Assembly (NCBI GenBank): GCA_019421725.1
Contig: JAHZES010000056.1
Location: 3,658 to 11,192, forward strand
Length of the DNA stretch: 7,535 nucleotides
Direction: 5' to 3'
Origin: Clostridiales bacterium
GTDB lineage: Bacteria > Bacillota > Clostridia > Oscillospirales > Acutalibacteraceae
The position numbers were made by a program, and so were the translations under genes. Of this stretch, positions 1 to 5,667 are shown in pieces. Numbering within the stretch: the first letter of the stretch is position 1; each line of letters starts with the position of its first letter. The notes under the pieces were generated by a model. It searched no databases and had not been told where the DNA came from. It saw only the letters and a list, made by a program, of their open reading frames with translations.

Positions 1-933
1 GGTATCTATTTTGACAACGTTTTGCGCTGCGGTGTATTTTGCCTCTCCGTCGGTCACGATCAGCGTTCCGTCGTTCAGAAGACAGGTGATAAAGCCGCTC
101 TCCTGTGTAATGTACTGAAACGGATTGCCGGAAAACGCGGCGACGTTTGATATTTTTGAAAAATCGCTGTCCGGTTCTCCGCTGATCGGTTCAAAACAGG
201 ATCTGCCGTCCGGCTTTAATCCCAGAATACCGCCGTCTGTAGCCGTACCGTAATAGCATGCCGAGACAACGTTCCAGCCATCCGGTTTTGTCACGGTACT
301 GCTGTCGATATAACCGACAGAGCCGTCCGAAAAAATGGCTCCCAGAAAGCCGCCGCCGTGTGAATCTAATACAAAAGTGCTCCGAACCTTTGGCAAGGAG
401 GACAAAAAGGATTTGATCTCTTTTCGTTCTTTATCCCATTCGGCCTGTGAGTCGCTGTCTATGCAGGGACGGTAATAATCGGTTACGTGGATTTTTCCGT
501 CAATTATAAAAACGTCCCACGCGTAATCCATTGCGGAAGAGATTCCAACCGTTTCCGGTGAAAGCCCAAGATGGATGAACTGCAGCTGGTAATCGGCATC
601 ATCAAAGTATTTGCGGTTGACGATCAGCTTGCCCTGTTGGTTAATGTATTGGCCCGTGCTGATCGTGTCCAGCCCGAGCGTCCGGTCGATCTCCAGCTCC
701 AGCTTTTCTGCAGCCTCGGAGGAAACAGGCAGAGCGGAGGAGGGAGCTTCTGCGGAAGAAGCGGGGAGGGAAGAGGCCGGCGCTTCGGAGGAAGCCGTCG
801 GAGAAGAAGAGGTGCAGGCACAGAAGGTCACTGCCAGCAGCAGGCAGAGCAGCAAAGCGGAAAAGCGTTTTAGGCGGGTCGTATGTGACAACGGAGAGTT
901 TGCTATGAGCTTACATAGTAGTGCTGCTTTCAT
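1..933 (-). CDS. Secreted lipoprotein with Ser/Ala-rich linker and RCC1-like C-terminal part (3' end outside the window)
   Basis: The frame is open from an ATG at 933 to the left edge, giving 311 codons without a stop, so the C-terminus is missing. The N-terminus is a lipoprotein signal: basic residues at K22 and R23, a hydrophobic run at 24-37, then the lipobox-like F-C-A-C with the lipidated cysteine at Cys40. The -3 Phe is atypical. Residues 41-75 are a low-complexity Ser/Ala/Pro/Glu linker, typical of Gram-positive surface lipoproteins. The rest looks globular. Its last 120 residues carry patterns such as W-N-V-V and D-G-T-L-I-V followed by N-V-V-K-I, which resemble the blades of RCC1-type beta-propellers. 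That resemblance is a pattern judgement, not a search result. A weak GAGG lies 9 bases before the ATG and a good SigA promoter lies upstream, so the gene is probably transcribed alone. Ligand and function are unknown. Confidence 0.75.
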   Translation of the reverse strand, partial: MKAALLCKLIANSPLSHTTRLKRFSALLLCLLLAVTFCACTSSSPTASSEAPASSLPASSAEAPSSALPVSSEAAEKLELEIDRTLGLDTISTGQYINQQGKLIVNRKYFDDADYQLQFIHLGLSPETVGISSAMDYAWDVFIIDGKIHVTDYYRPCIDSDSQAEWDKERKEIKSFLSSLPKVRSTFVLDSHGGGFLGAIFSDGSVGYIDSSTVTKPDGWNVVSACYYGTATDGGILGLKPDGRSCFEPISGEPDSDFSKISNVAAFSGNPFQYITQESGFITCLLNDGTLIVTDGEAKYTAAQNVVKIDT

Positions 934-990
934 CAGGCAAAACCTCGCTCCAATATATTTGCAGCCCTCTCTTCGAATAACTGCATTTCC

Positions 991-1019
991 ATTATAAGGC
1001 TGATCTTCCAGTGCGTCAA
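991..1019 (-). promoter_or_regulatory. SigA-type promoter of the lipoprotein gene
   Basis: Read on the minus strand, TTGACG (1019-1014) and a perfect TATAAT (996-991) are separated by exactly 17 bases. The expected transcription start is near 984, giving a leader of about 50 bases before the ATG at 933. The sequence upstream of the -35 box is A/T-rich and could act as an UP element. The promoter lies downstream of the araC terminator, so the lipoprotein gene should be independent of araC. Confidence 0.8.
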
Positions 1020-1070
1020 GATAAGTTTGGACAATTTCAAACAAAAAAGGACGAATTGTTAAAAACAAAA

Positions 1071-1109
1071 CGTGAAAAAGGCGCAGCTTAAAATAAGAAA
1101 GCCACGCCT
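1071..1109 (-). terminator. Rho-independent terminator of the araC-family gene
   Basis: On the minus strand an 11-bp stem forms between 1109-1099 (AGGCGTGGCTT) and 1089-1079 (AAGCTGCGCCT). It contains two tandem G-U wobble pairs and closes a 9-base A/T-rich loop. A T run follows directly, with more T-rich sequence beyond. It begins about 50 bases past the araC stop codon and before the next promoter. Confidence 0.75.
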
Positions 1110-1159
1110 GAAATATATTGTTTTTCCTGCTGCTTACCATACGCTTTTCAGTGAAGGAG

Positions 1160-1990
1160 TCAGCGCTCCTTCTGTGCGGAGGGAAGCTCTCCGATGTATT
1201 TTTTGTATTGGCGTGCAAAGTACGATGGGCTGTTATATCCGCATGCTTCTGCGCACTCGGCAACGGTGCAGTCTCCGGCGGAAAGCATGGTTCTTGCGCT
1301 GCGGCAGCGCTGCAAATTCAGGTAATCGATGATCGTCTGGCCGGTCGCTTCCCGAAAGGTTCGGCAAAGGTAATATTTGCTGAATCCGGTTGCAGCGCAG
1401 ATGTCGTCCAGTGTCAGCGGGTGAGCATAGTTCTGGGAGATATAACGGATCGTATGCTTTACCATGTCGATTCTGCGCGGAGAGTGCTCCGCTTCACGGT
1501 TGTCGGGGGCCGACGCCAGAAAGCCGCGGCAAAGCCGGAGCAGCAGCTGCAGAACCTCGCTTTTGATCGCTGCGCTGCCGAACGGAAGCCTGCCGTTCAT
1601 TTCGGAGTCAATGAGGAAAAAGGCGTCCGTCAGCGTTTTGTCGCGTACAACGGGCATAAAGTTCAGCCGGGAAACAGGAAACCCGAAGCTGTCGCAGAAT
1701 TCGCGGTCGATAATCAGGCAGTAATACCGGCAGCCGGGCGCAGGCGAATAGACGGCGTGCAGATGGTTGGAATTGATCACAGCAATCTCGCCGGCAGAGA
1801 CCGGAATGCGCAGATCGTCGGAAAAAACCGTTGCACTGCCCTCCAGAAAGCACAAAAGCTCCAGCCCTTCGTGCCAGTGGAACGAAGAGCAGGGCGAAAC
1901 GCTGTAAACGCGATCCTTATGAAAAATGATCGGAAAATTCGGATCGGCGTGAATGTGATTTTCATAAAATGTGATTTTCATAATGCACAA
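1160..1990 (-). CDS. AraC-family transcriptional regulator with N-terminal cupin
   Basis: This 276-residue protein has the usual size and layout of an AraC/XylS-family regulator with a sugar-type sensor. Residues 1-110 form a cupin-like arm and barrel; the H38-W-H40-E41 motif followed by G-L-E is the typical opening of this ligand-binding domain. Residues 173-272 are the DNA-binding domain with two helix-turn-helix units, one at about 193-213 (L-T-L-D-D-I-C) and one at about 241-262. It ends in the family signature S-Y-F-A-R-Q-Y-K-K-Y-I-G. The start is ambiguous. A TTG at 1990 has AAGG 9 bases upstream, whereas an in-frame ATG at 1981 would be 18 bases from that site, so TTG is preferred. The gene is divergent from two sugar isomerase genes and probably controls them and itself. 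The inducer cannot be told from the sequence. Confidence 0.93.
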   Translation of the reverse strand: MCIMKITFYENHIHADPNFPIIFHKDRVYSVSPCSSFHWHEGLELLCFLEGSATVFSDDLRIPVSAGEIAVINSNHLHAVYSPAPGCRYYCLIIDREFCDSFGFPVSRLNFMPVVRDKTLTDAFFLIDSEMNGRLPFGSAAIKSEVLQLLLRLCRGFLASAPDNREAEHSPRRIDMVKHTIRYISQNYAHPLTLDDICAATGFSKYYLCRTFREATGQTIIDYLNLQRCRSARTMLSAGDCTVAECAEACGYNSPSYFARQYKKYIGELPSAQKER

Positions 1991-1999
1991 AGTTTTCTG

Positions 2000-2019
2000 C
2001 CTTCTCAGGCGTCAGAAGA
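2000..2019 (-). promoter_or_regulatory. Possible small hairpin hiding the araC ribosome binding site
   Basis: In the araC leader, UCUUCU (2019-2014) can pair with AGAAGG (2005-2000), which contains the putative Shine-Dalgarno site, around an 8-base loop. An alternative 4-bp stem, GCCU-GAGA-AGGC (2010-1999), would also cover it. Both stems are short, so a regulatory role is only a suggestion. Confidence 0.25.
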
Positions 2020-2086
2020 GGTGTACGGCGTTTTTTCATTCCGGGATTCCTTTCGGCAGGCATCGTCCGGCCCGCAGATCGATCAG

Positions 2087-2116
2087 AGCAAGATTGTTCT
2101 ATTCCTCAGCAAGATT
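2087..2116. promoter_or_regulatory. Direct repeat, candidate AraC-type operator
   Basis: The 9-mer AGCAAGATT occurs at 2087-2095 and again at 2108-2116 in the same orientation, with a period of exactly 21 bp, or two helical turns. The second copy ends 5 bases before where the -35 box of the rightward promoter should be. AraC-family activators typically bind direct-repeat half-sites about 21 bp apart next to or overlapping the -35 region, as at the E. coli araI1/araI2 sites. The repeats are also inside the transcribed leader of the araC gene, where a bound protein could block its transcription. Binding by the adjacent regulator is inferred. Confidence 0.55.
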
Positions 2117-2120
2117 TTGT

Positions 2121-2150
2121 CTTTCTTTGCTTCTGCTGTTACTATATAAT
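2121..2150 (+). promoter_or_regulatory. Rightward promoter of the isomerase genes, weak -35
   Basis: A perfect TATAAT lies at 2145-2150, with the expected start near 2157 and a leader of about 38 bases. At 16-18 bp spacing the -35 position holds only T/C-rich sequence with poor similarity to TTGACA, and there is no extended -10 TG. This is the usual picture for a promoter that needs an activator. The -10 box overlaps the opposing araC -10 box by two bases. Confidence 0.6.
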
Positions 2151-2169
2151 GAAAACAGGCAAATGTCAA
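2141..2169 (-). promoter_or_regulatory. Strong SigA-type promoter of the araC-family gene
   Basis: On the minus strand a perfect TTGACA (2169-2164) is followed after exactly 17 bases by TATAGT (2146-2141). Transcription should start near 2134, leaving a leader of about 145 bases before the araC start. The -35 box lies just upstream of the Shine-Dalgarno site of the rightward isomerase gene, so the two divergent units share this DNA. Confidence 0.75.
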
Positions 2170-2194
2170 ACAAAAATTAACGGAGGTCTTTGCG

Positions 2195-3034
2195 ATGTAT
2201 CCTTTTTCCATCGGAGTTATGCTCAACAGCTTTCGTCTGAGCGTTCCGGAAGCATTGAAAAAAGCGTCGTCTCTCGGTGCGCAGGGCGTTCAGATCTATG
2301 CAACACGGGGAGAAATGGCGCCGGAAAATCTGGTTGGCGCCAAGCGCCGCGAGCTGCTTGACATGGTCAAGTCGAACGGCCTGACGATTTCTGCCCTCTG
2401 CGGCGATCTGGGCCGCGGCTTCGGCAACGCAGAACTGAACCCGGGGCTGATCGAGAAATCCAAACGCATTCTGGATCTGGCAAAGGAGCTGGAAACCAAT
2501 ATCGTCACGACCCATATCGGCGTTGTGCCGGAGGATCCCTCTCACGAGCGCTACAAGGTCATGCAGGAGGCCTGCTTTGAGCTGAGCCGCTACGCCGATT
2601 CCATCGACGCGCATTTTGCGATCGAGACCGGGCCGGAACGCGCCAAAACGCTGAAAAGCTTTCTGGAAGCATTGCATTCCACCGGTGTTGCCGTTAACCT
2701 TGATCCGGCAAATCTCGTCATGGTGACGGGGGACGACCCGGTTCAGGCGGTGTATACCCTTAAGGATTATATTGTCCATACACATGCCAAGGACGGCCGC
2801 AAGCTGCTCGACAAAGACCCCGAGATCATCTACGGCCTCAAGGAGGAGCCCGTTACCTCCGATGCTGCGTTTATCGAGGTCCCGCTTGGCGAGGGCAGTG
2901 TGGATTTCCAGAATTATCTCAAAGCGCTCAACGAAATCGGCTACAAAGGCTTCCTCACCATCGAGCGCGAGGTCGGCGAAAATCCGGTTGCCGATATCCA
3001 GCGCGCGGTCGAATTCCTGAAGGCCAGAATTTAA
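2195..3034 (+). CDS. Sugar phosphate isomerase/epimerase, xylose isomerase-like TIM barrel (first of two)
   Basis: This 279-residue protein has the length and motif order of the AP endonuclease family 2 / xylose isomerase-like TIM-barrel superfamily. Members interconvert sugars or polyols using a divalent metal. The likely metal ligands are in the expected order on successive strands: E144 (A-I-E-T-G-P-E), D170 (V-N-L-D-P-A-N), H195 or H197 (V-H-T-H-A-K-D-G) and E257 (L-T-I-E-R-E). The N-terminal I-G-V and the G-A-Q-G-V-Q-I strand also fit. There is no signal peptide, so it should be cytoplasmic. GGAGGT at 2182-2187, 7 bases before the ATG, fixes the start. It is the first gene of a unit divergent from araC and lies 83 bases before a second protein of the same fold. 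The exact substrate cannot be assigned; inosose, ketose or a keto-glycoside are all possible. Confidence 0.9.
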   Translation: MYPFSIGVMLNSFRLSVPEALKKASSLGAQGVQIYATRGEMAPENLVGAKRRELLDMVKSNGLTISALCGDLGRGFGNAELNPGLIEKSKRILDLAKELETNIVTTHIGVVPEDPSHERYKVMQEACFELSRYADSIDAHFAIETGPERAKTLKSFLEALHSTGVAVNLDPANLVMVTGDDPVQAVYTLKDYIVHTHAKDGRKLLDKDPEIIYGLKEEPVTSDAAFIEVPLGEGSVDFQNYLKALNEIGYKGFLTIEREVGENPVADIQRAVEFLKARI

Positions 3035-3117
3035 CGGTTTCAAGGCAAAATGTAAATCGTGCCGCAAACGCGATGCTCTGCGATATAGGAAATAGATTTT
3101 AAAAGGAGCGTATCAGT

Positions 3118-3996
3118 ATGAAAATTTCTGCCAGTACTTACAGCTTTATGGGAGCGATCCGGGACGGCCGCATGACGCAGTTTGACTGCATTGCAAAGGC
3201 CAAGGAGATTGGTTTGGACGGAATTGAGTACACCGACCTGCAGGTTCCGGACGGAGTGACCGAGGAGGATTTTGCAAAACAGCTACGCGAGGAATCTGAA
3301 AAGCTTGGAATCCCGATCGTCAGCCACACCATCGGTGCCGACCTGCTTACCGGCAGCAACGGCGATCTGGATGCCGAAGTGGCGCGTCTCTGCCACAAGG
3401 TAGATATCGCCGCCATCCTTGGCGCCGGGCTGATGCGCCATGACGCCACCCGCGGTTTTGCCGAGGGGACCCGCGGCTGGCGCGGATTCGATCAGGCGCT
3501 GCCGCGTCTGGTGGAAGGAATTCGCCGCGTCACAGAGTACGCAGCGTCCAAGGGCGTTCGTACCATGTCGGAAAATCACGGTTTCTTTGCGCAGGATTCC
3601 GATCGTGTGGAAAAAATGGTGAATGCGGTTGCAAACGATAACTACGGCCTGCTGGTCGACATCGGCAACTTTACCTGTGCAGATGAAGATCCGGCGATTG
3701 CAGTCGGCCGTGTTGCGCCGTATGCTTTCCATGTCCATGCAAAGGATTTCCACATCAAGAGCGCGATGGAGCCGAACCCCGGTGCAGGATTTTTCCGTTC
3801 CCGCAACGGAACCTATCTGCGCGGCGCTATCATCGGCCAGGGCAACGTGCCGGTGCTGCTTTGCCTGACCGCGCTGAAAAAGGCCGGCTACGACGGTTAT
3901 GTTTCCATTGAGTTTGAAGGCTCCGAGGATTGCCTGTACGGCATCGCTACCGGGCGCGATAACCTCAAGCGTTATATCGCGATGATCGAAGAATAA
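3118..3996 (+). CDS. Sugar phosphate isomerase/epimerase, xylose isomerase-like TIM barrel (second of two)
   Basis: This 292-residue cytoplasmic protein has the same superfamily architecture as its upstream neighbour but is clearly diverged from it. The N-terminal strand is K-I-S-A-S-T-Y-S-F. The expected metal ligands are E152 (M-S-E-N-H-G), D181 (L-V-D-I-G-N), H205 or H207 (H-V-H-A-K-D) and E265 (S-I-E-F-E-G). An insertion between the third and fourth of these, with P-G-A-G-F-F-R-S-R, may shape the substrate pocket. AAAAGGAG at 3101-3108 is 9 bases upstream of the ATG. The 83-base gap to the first isomerase holds no convincing terminator or promoter, so the two are probably co-transcribed from the araC-controlled promoter. 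A terminator follows within 30 bases. The two enzymes may act on successive intermediates of one sugar pathway, which is inference; the substrate is unknown. Confidence 0.9.
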   Translation: MKISASTYSFMGAIRDGRMTQFDCIAKAKEIGLDGIEYTDLQVPDGVTEEDFAKQLREESEKLGIPIVSHTIGADLLTGSNGDLDAEVARLCHKVDIAAILGAGLMRHDATRGFAEGTRGWRGFDQALPRLVEGIRRVTEYAASKGVRTMSENHGFFAQDSDRVEKMVNAVANDNYGLLVDIGNFTCADEDPAIAVGRVAPYAFHVHAKDFHIKSAMEPNPGAGFFRSRNGTYLRGAIIGQGNVPVLLCLTALKKAGYDGYVSIEFEGSEDCLYGIATGRDNLKRYIAMIEE

Positions 3997-4025
3997 TCCC
4001 GGCCGCTTTTCTTTTCAAAAAATAG

Positions 4026-4082
4026 ACGGTGTCTGCTCTGTTTCGGATTTTTAAAATCCGTACGGAGCGGGCGCCGTTTTTT
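4026..4082 (+). terminator. Long Rho-independent terminator after the isomerase genes
   Basis: The left arm begins at 4026 (ACGGTGTCTGC) and the right arm ends at 4076 (GCGGGCGCCGT). The outer 16 pairs, including a few G-U wobbles, are continuous. After a small internal loop there is an inner stem of about 6 bp (C-G-G-A-T-T with A-A-T-C-C-G). Six T follow immediately at 4077-4082. A run of A at 4017-4022 precedes the stem, so it could also terminate leftward transcription. Confidence 0.9.
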
Positions 4083-4241
4083 GTTTTGGTACGCAGGATC
4101 CGACCTTTTCTGCATATCAGATCGGGTATGCTTGTTTTGAGAATTAATGGGATTTCGTTTTGGCGTGTATATTTTCGCAGAAGCAGGGCAAAATAGCGCG
4201 AAGCGCAAAATTGAGAACCGACGAAAGGAAACGGATGTGCA

Positions 4242-4586
4242 ATGGAACTCAGGCAATCGCAAACCACACTGACTGCGATGCTGGAAGGCGAGCTGGATCA
4301 CCATTCCGCCAAAGCAGCAAGAGAACGTATCGACGCAGCGGTGGAGAAAAACCATATTCAGTTGCTGCAGCTGGATTTTTCCGGCGTTTCGTTTATGGAT
4401 AGCTCCGGTATCGGGTTGATCCTTGGCCGGTATCGACTGATGCAATCGGCAGGCGGCGCACTGGAGGTCGTTCATACGCCGCCGCAGCTGGAAAAGCTGA
4501 TGCGGCTGGCAGGGCTTTCACAGCTGGACGTGATTCGGAAAAGCGCGGAAAATAAAGGAGGAGATCGGAATGATACAGCCAATTAA
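4242..4586 (+). CDS. spoIIAA: Anti-sigma F factor antagonist SpoIIAA (STAS domain)
   Basis: This 114-residue single STAS-domain protein controls the forespore sigma factor. Unphosphorylated SpoIIAA binds SpoIIAB and frees SigF; SpoIIAB inactivates it by serine phosphorylation, and SpoIIE, not present here, reverses this. The diagnostic segment F-M-D-S-S-G-I-G-L-I-L-G-R-Y at 51-64 is nearly identical to the B. subtilis site, and by alignment the phosphoacceptor is S55, the second serine. The N-terminal strand E-G-E-L-D-H-H-S-A is also typical. The start ATG at 4242 follows AAAGGA (4224-4229) with a long spacing of 12 bases; no better in-frame start exists. It is first in the spoIIAA-spoIIAB-sigF operon and overlaps spoIIAB by 17 bases. 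Upstream I see TATATT at 4168-4173 but no convincing SigH-type promoter. Confidence 0.96.
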   Translation: MELRQSQTTLTAMLEGELDHHSAKAARERIDAAVEKNHIQLLQLDFSGVSFMDSSGIGLILGRYRLMQSAGGALEVVHTPPQLEKLMRLAGLSQLDVIRKSAENKGGDRNDTAN

Positions 4587-5004
4587 CGAAATGCGCCTGA
4601 CCGTTCCGAGCCGTTCGGCAAACGAAGCGTTTGCGCGGGCTTCGGTCGCGGCGTTTATCGCTCAGCTTGACCCGATGGTGGAGGAGCTTGCGGATATTAA
4701 AACCGCTGTTTCAGAAGCAGTGACAAATTGCATCGTTCATGCCTATCGGGAATCGGCCGGACTGATCTACATAACCTGCCGCATTTTTGAGGACGGCAGA
4801 GTGCAGATCCGGATTCGGGATCGCGGCTGCGGCATAGAGAATATTGCGCAGGCGATGGAGCCGCTTTATACAACAGCCGGCGGCGAACGGGCGGGCCTTG
4901 GTTTCGCGGTGATGCAGAGCTTTACGGACAAGCTGCGCGTGCAGTCGCAGCACGGAAAAGGTACCACTGTCATCATGGAAAAAACCATCCGCCGCCGCCC
5001 ATGA
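4570..5004 (+). CDS. spoIIAB: Anti-sigma F factor and serine kinase SpoIIAB
   Basis: This 144-residue GHKL-type ATPase binds SigF and keeps it inactive in the predivisional cell and mother cell, and phosphorylates SpoIIAA. All nucleotide-binding boxes are present. The N box is S-E-A-V-T-N-C-I-V-H at 48-57, with E49 as the likely catalytic base and N53 as Mg ligand. The G1 box is R-D-R-G-C-G at 83-88 with D84 contacting adenine. The lid and G2 box are G-L-G-F-A-V-M at 109-115. The segment N-E-A-F-A-R-x-x-V-A-A-F-I-A-Q-L-D-P matches the B. subtilis protein closely and includes R23, equivalent to the arginine that contacts SigF and SpoIIAA. AAAGGAGG at 4554-4561, inside the end of spoIIAA, is 8 bases before the ATG. 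It overlaps sigF by ATGA, which indicates translational coupling. Confidence 0.97.
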   Translation: MIQPINEMRLTVPSRSANEAFARASVAAFIAQLDPMVEELADIKTAVSEAVTNCIVHAYRESAGLIYITCRIFEDGRVQIRIRDRGCGIENIAQAMEPLYTTAGGERAGLGFAVMQSFTDKLRVQSQHGKGTTVIMEKTIRRRP

Positions 5005-5663
5005 ACCGGGAGGAGCGCGACCGCTTTATTTCTGAAAACATTGGGTTGGTGCACAGCTGCGCCAACCGTTTTCGCGGCCGCGGAATGGAGTATGACGATT
5101 TATTTCAGGCAGGATGTCTTGGGCTTGTCAAAGCGGTAGATGCGTTTGACAGCTCACGCGGCGTTCGTTTTTCAACATACGCCGTGCCGGTGATCCTCGG
5201 CGAAATTCGCAGACTGTTTCGGGATGGCGGCACCGTTAAGGTCGGCAGGACCCTGAAGGAACTCTCGCTCCGGGCTACCCGGGAGGCGGAAGCCTTTCGC
5301 AGGGAGACCCAGCGCGAGCCGACCGTTGCCGAGCTGGCCGATCGGCTGGGAGTGGAGCCTGCCGAGGCGGCGCAGGCACTCGGCGCAGCAATACCGCCGC
5401 TCTCGCTGACGCAGAACGACGACGAGGGCGGCGGCCAGATGGATATCAGTGTGGATTCTCATGAGGAAAAAATTGCAGAGCTGCTTTCCCTGCGTCAGGT
5501 AGTCTGCGAGCTGGAGCCGCGCGACCGAAAAATTGTGGTAATGCGTTTTTTCCAAAGCAAAACGCAGACGCAGACCGCAGAAGCGCTCGGAATGACTCAG
5601 GTGCAGGTGTCGCGCAGAGAAAAAGCGATCCTCAGCACCATGCGGGCCAAGCTGACCGGATGA
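5001..5663 (+). CDS. sigF: Forespore-specific RNA polymerase sigma factor SigF, short N-terminus
   Basis: SigF directs the first forespore gene set. Region 2 runs from about residue 12 to 82 and includes the core-binding Y-D-D-L-F-Q-A-G-C-L-G-L (31-42) and the melting and -10 recognition segment F-S-T-Y-A-V-P (57-63) to D-G-G-T-V-K-V (75-81). Region 3 is about 83-133. Region 4 ends in the helix-turn-helix T-Q-T-A-E-A-L-G-M-T-Q-V-Q-V-S-R (190-205). At 220 residues it is about 35 shorter than B. subtilis SigF. The missing part is the N-terminal region 1.2 with the usual G-D-x-x-A-R segment, and translating upstream in the same frame does not recover it. No Shine-Dalgarno site precedes the ATG; it overlaps the spoIIAB stop by ATGA and is probably made by coupled translation. 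Operon position separates it from SigG. Confidence 0.95.
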   Translation: MNREERDRFISENIGLVHSCANRFRGRGMEYDDLFQAGCLGLVKAVDAFDSSRGVRFSTYAVPVILGEIRRLFRDGGTVKVGRTLKELSLRATREAEAFRRETQREPTVAELADRLGVEPAEAAQALGAAIPPLSLTQNDDEGGGQMDISVDSHEEKIAELLSLRQVVCELEPRDRKIVVMRFFQSKTQTQTAEALGMTQVQVSRREKAILSTMRAKLTG

Positions 5664-5667
5664 GAGA

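Noticed and set aside
1031..1059. Inverted ACAATT / AATTGT arms upstream of the lipoprotein promoter.
   Set aside because: The arms are six A/T-rich bases in a very A/T-rich stretch, 17 bases apart; chance is a sufficient explanation.
1118..2149. Plus-strand open frame of 343 codons opposite the araC-family gene.
   Set aside because: It has no ribosome binding site or protein family pattern and runs through the araC promoter region. The minus-strand AraC protein is unmistakable.
2177..3067. Long antisense open frame (296 codons) covering the first isomerase gene.
   Set aside because: It mirrors the codon bias of the real gene on the other strand, has no ribosome binding site and shows no recognisable domain. 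The plus-strand protein has complete family motifs.
5625..5667. Possible leftward terminator for mscL inside the 3' end of sigF (TCAGC / GCTGA arms).
   Set aside because: The stem is only about 5 bp with a 14-base loop, and the T run is about 7 bases further on, so it does not fit an intrinsic terminator.
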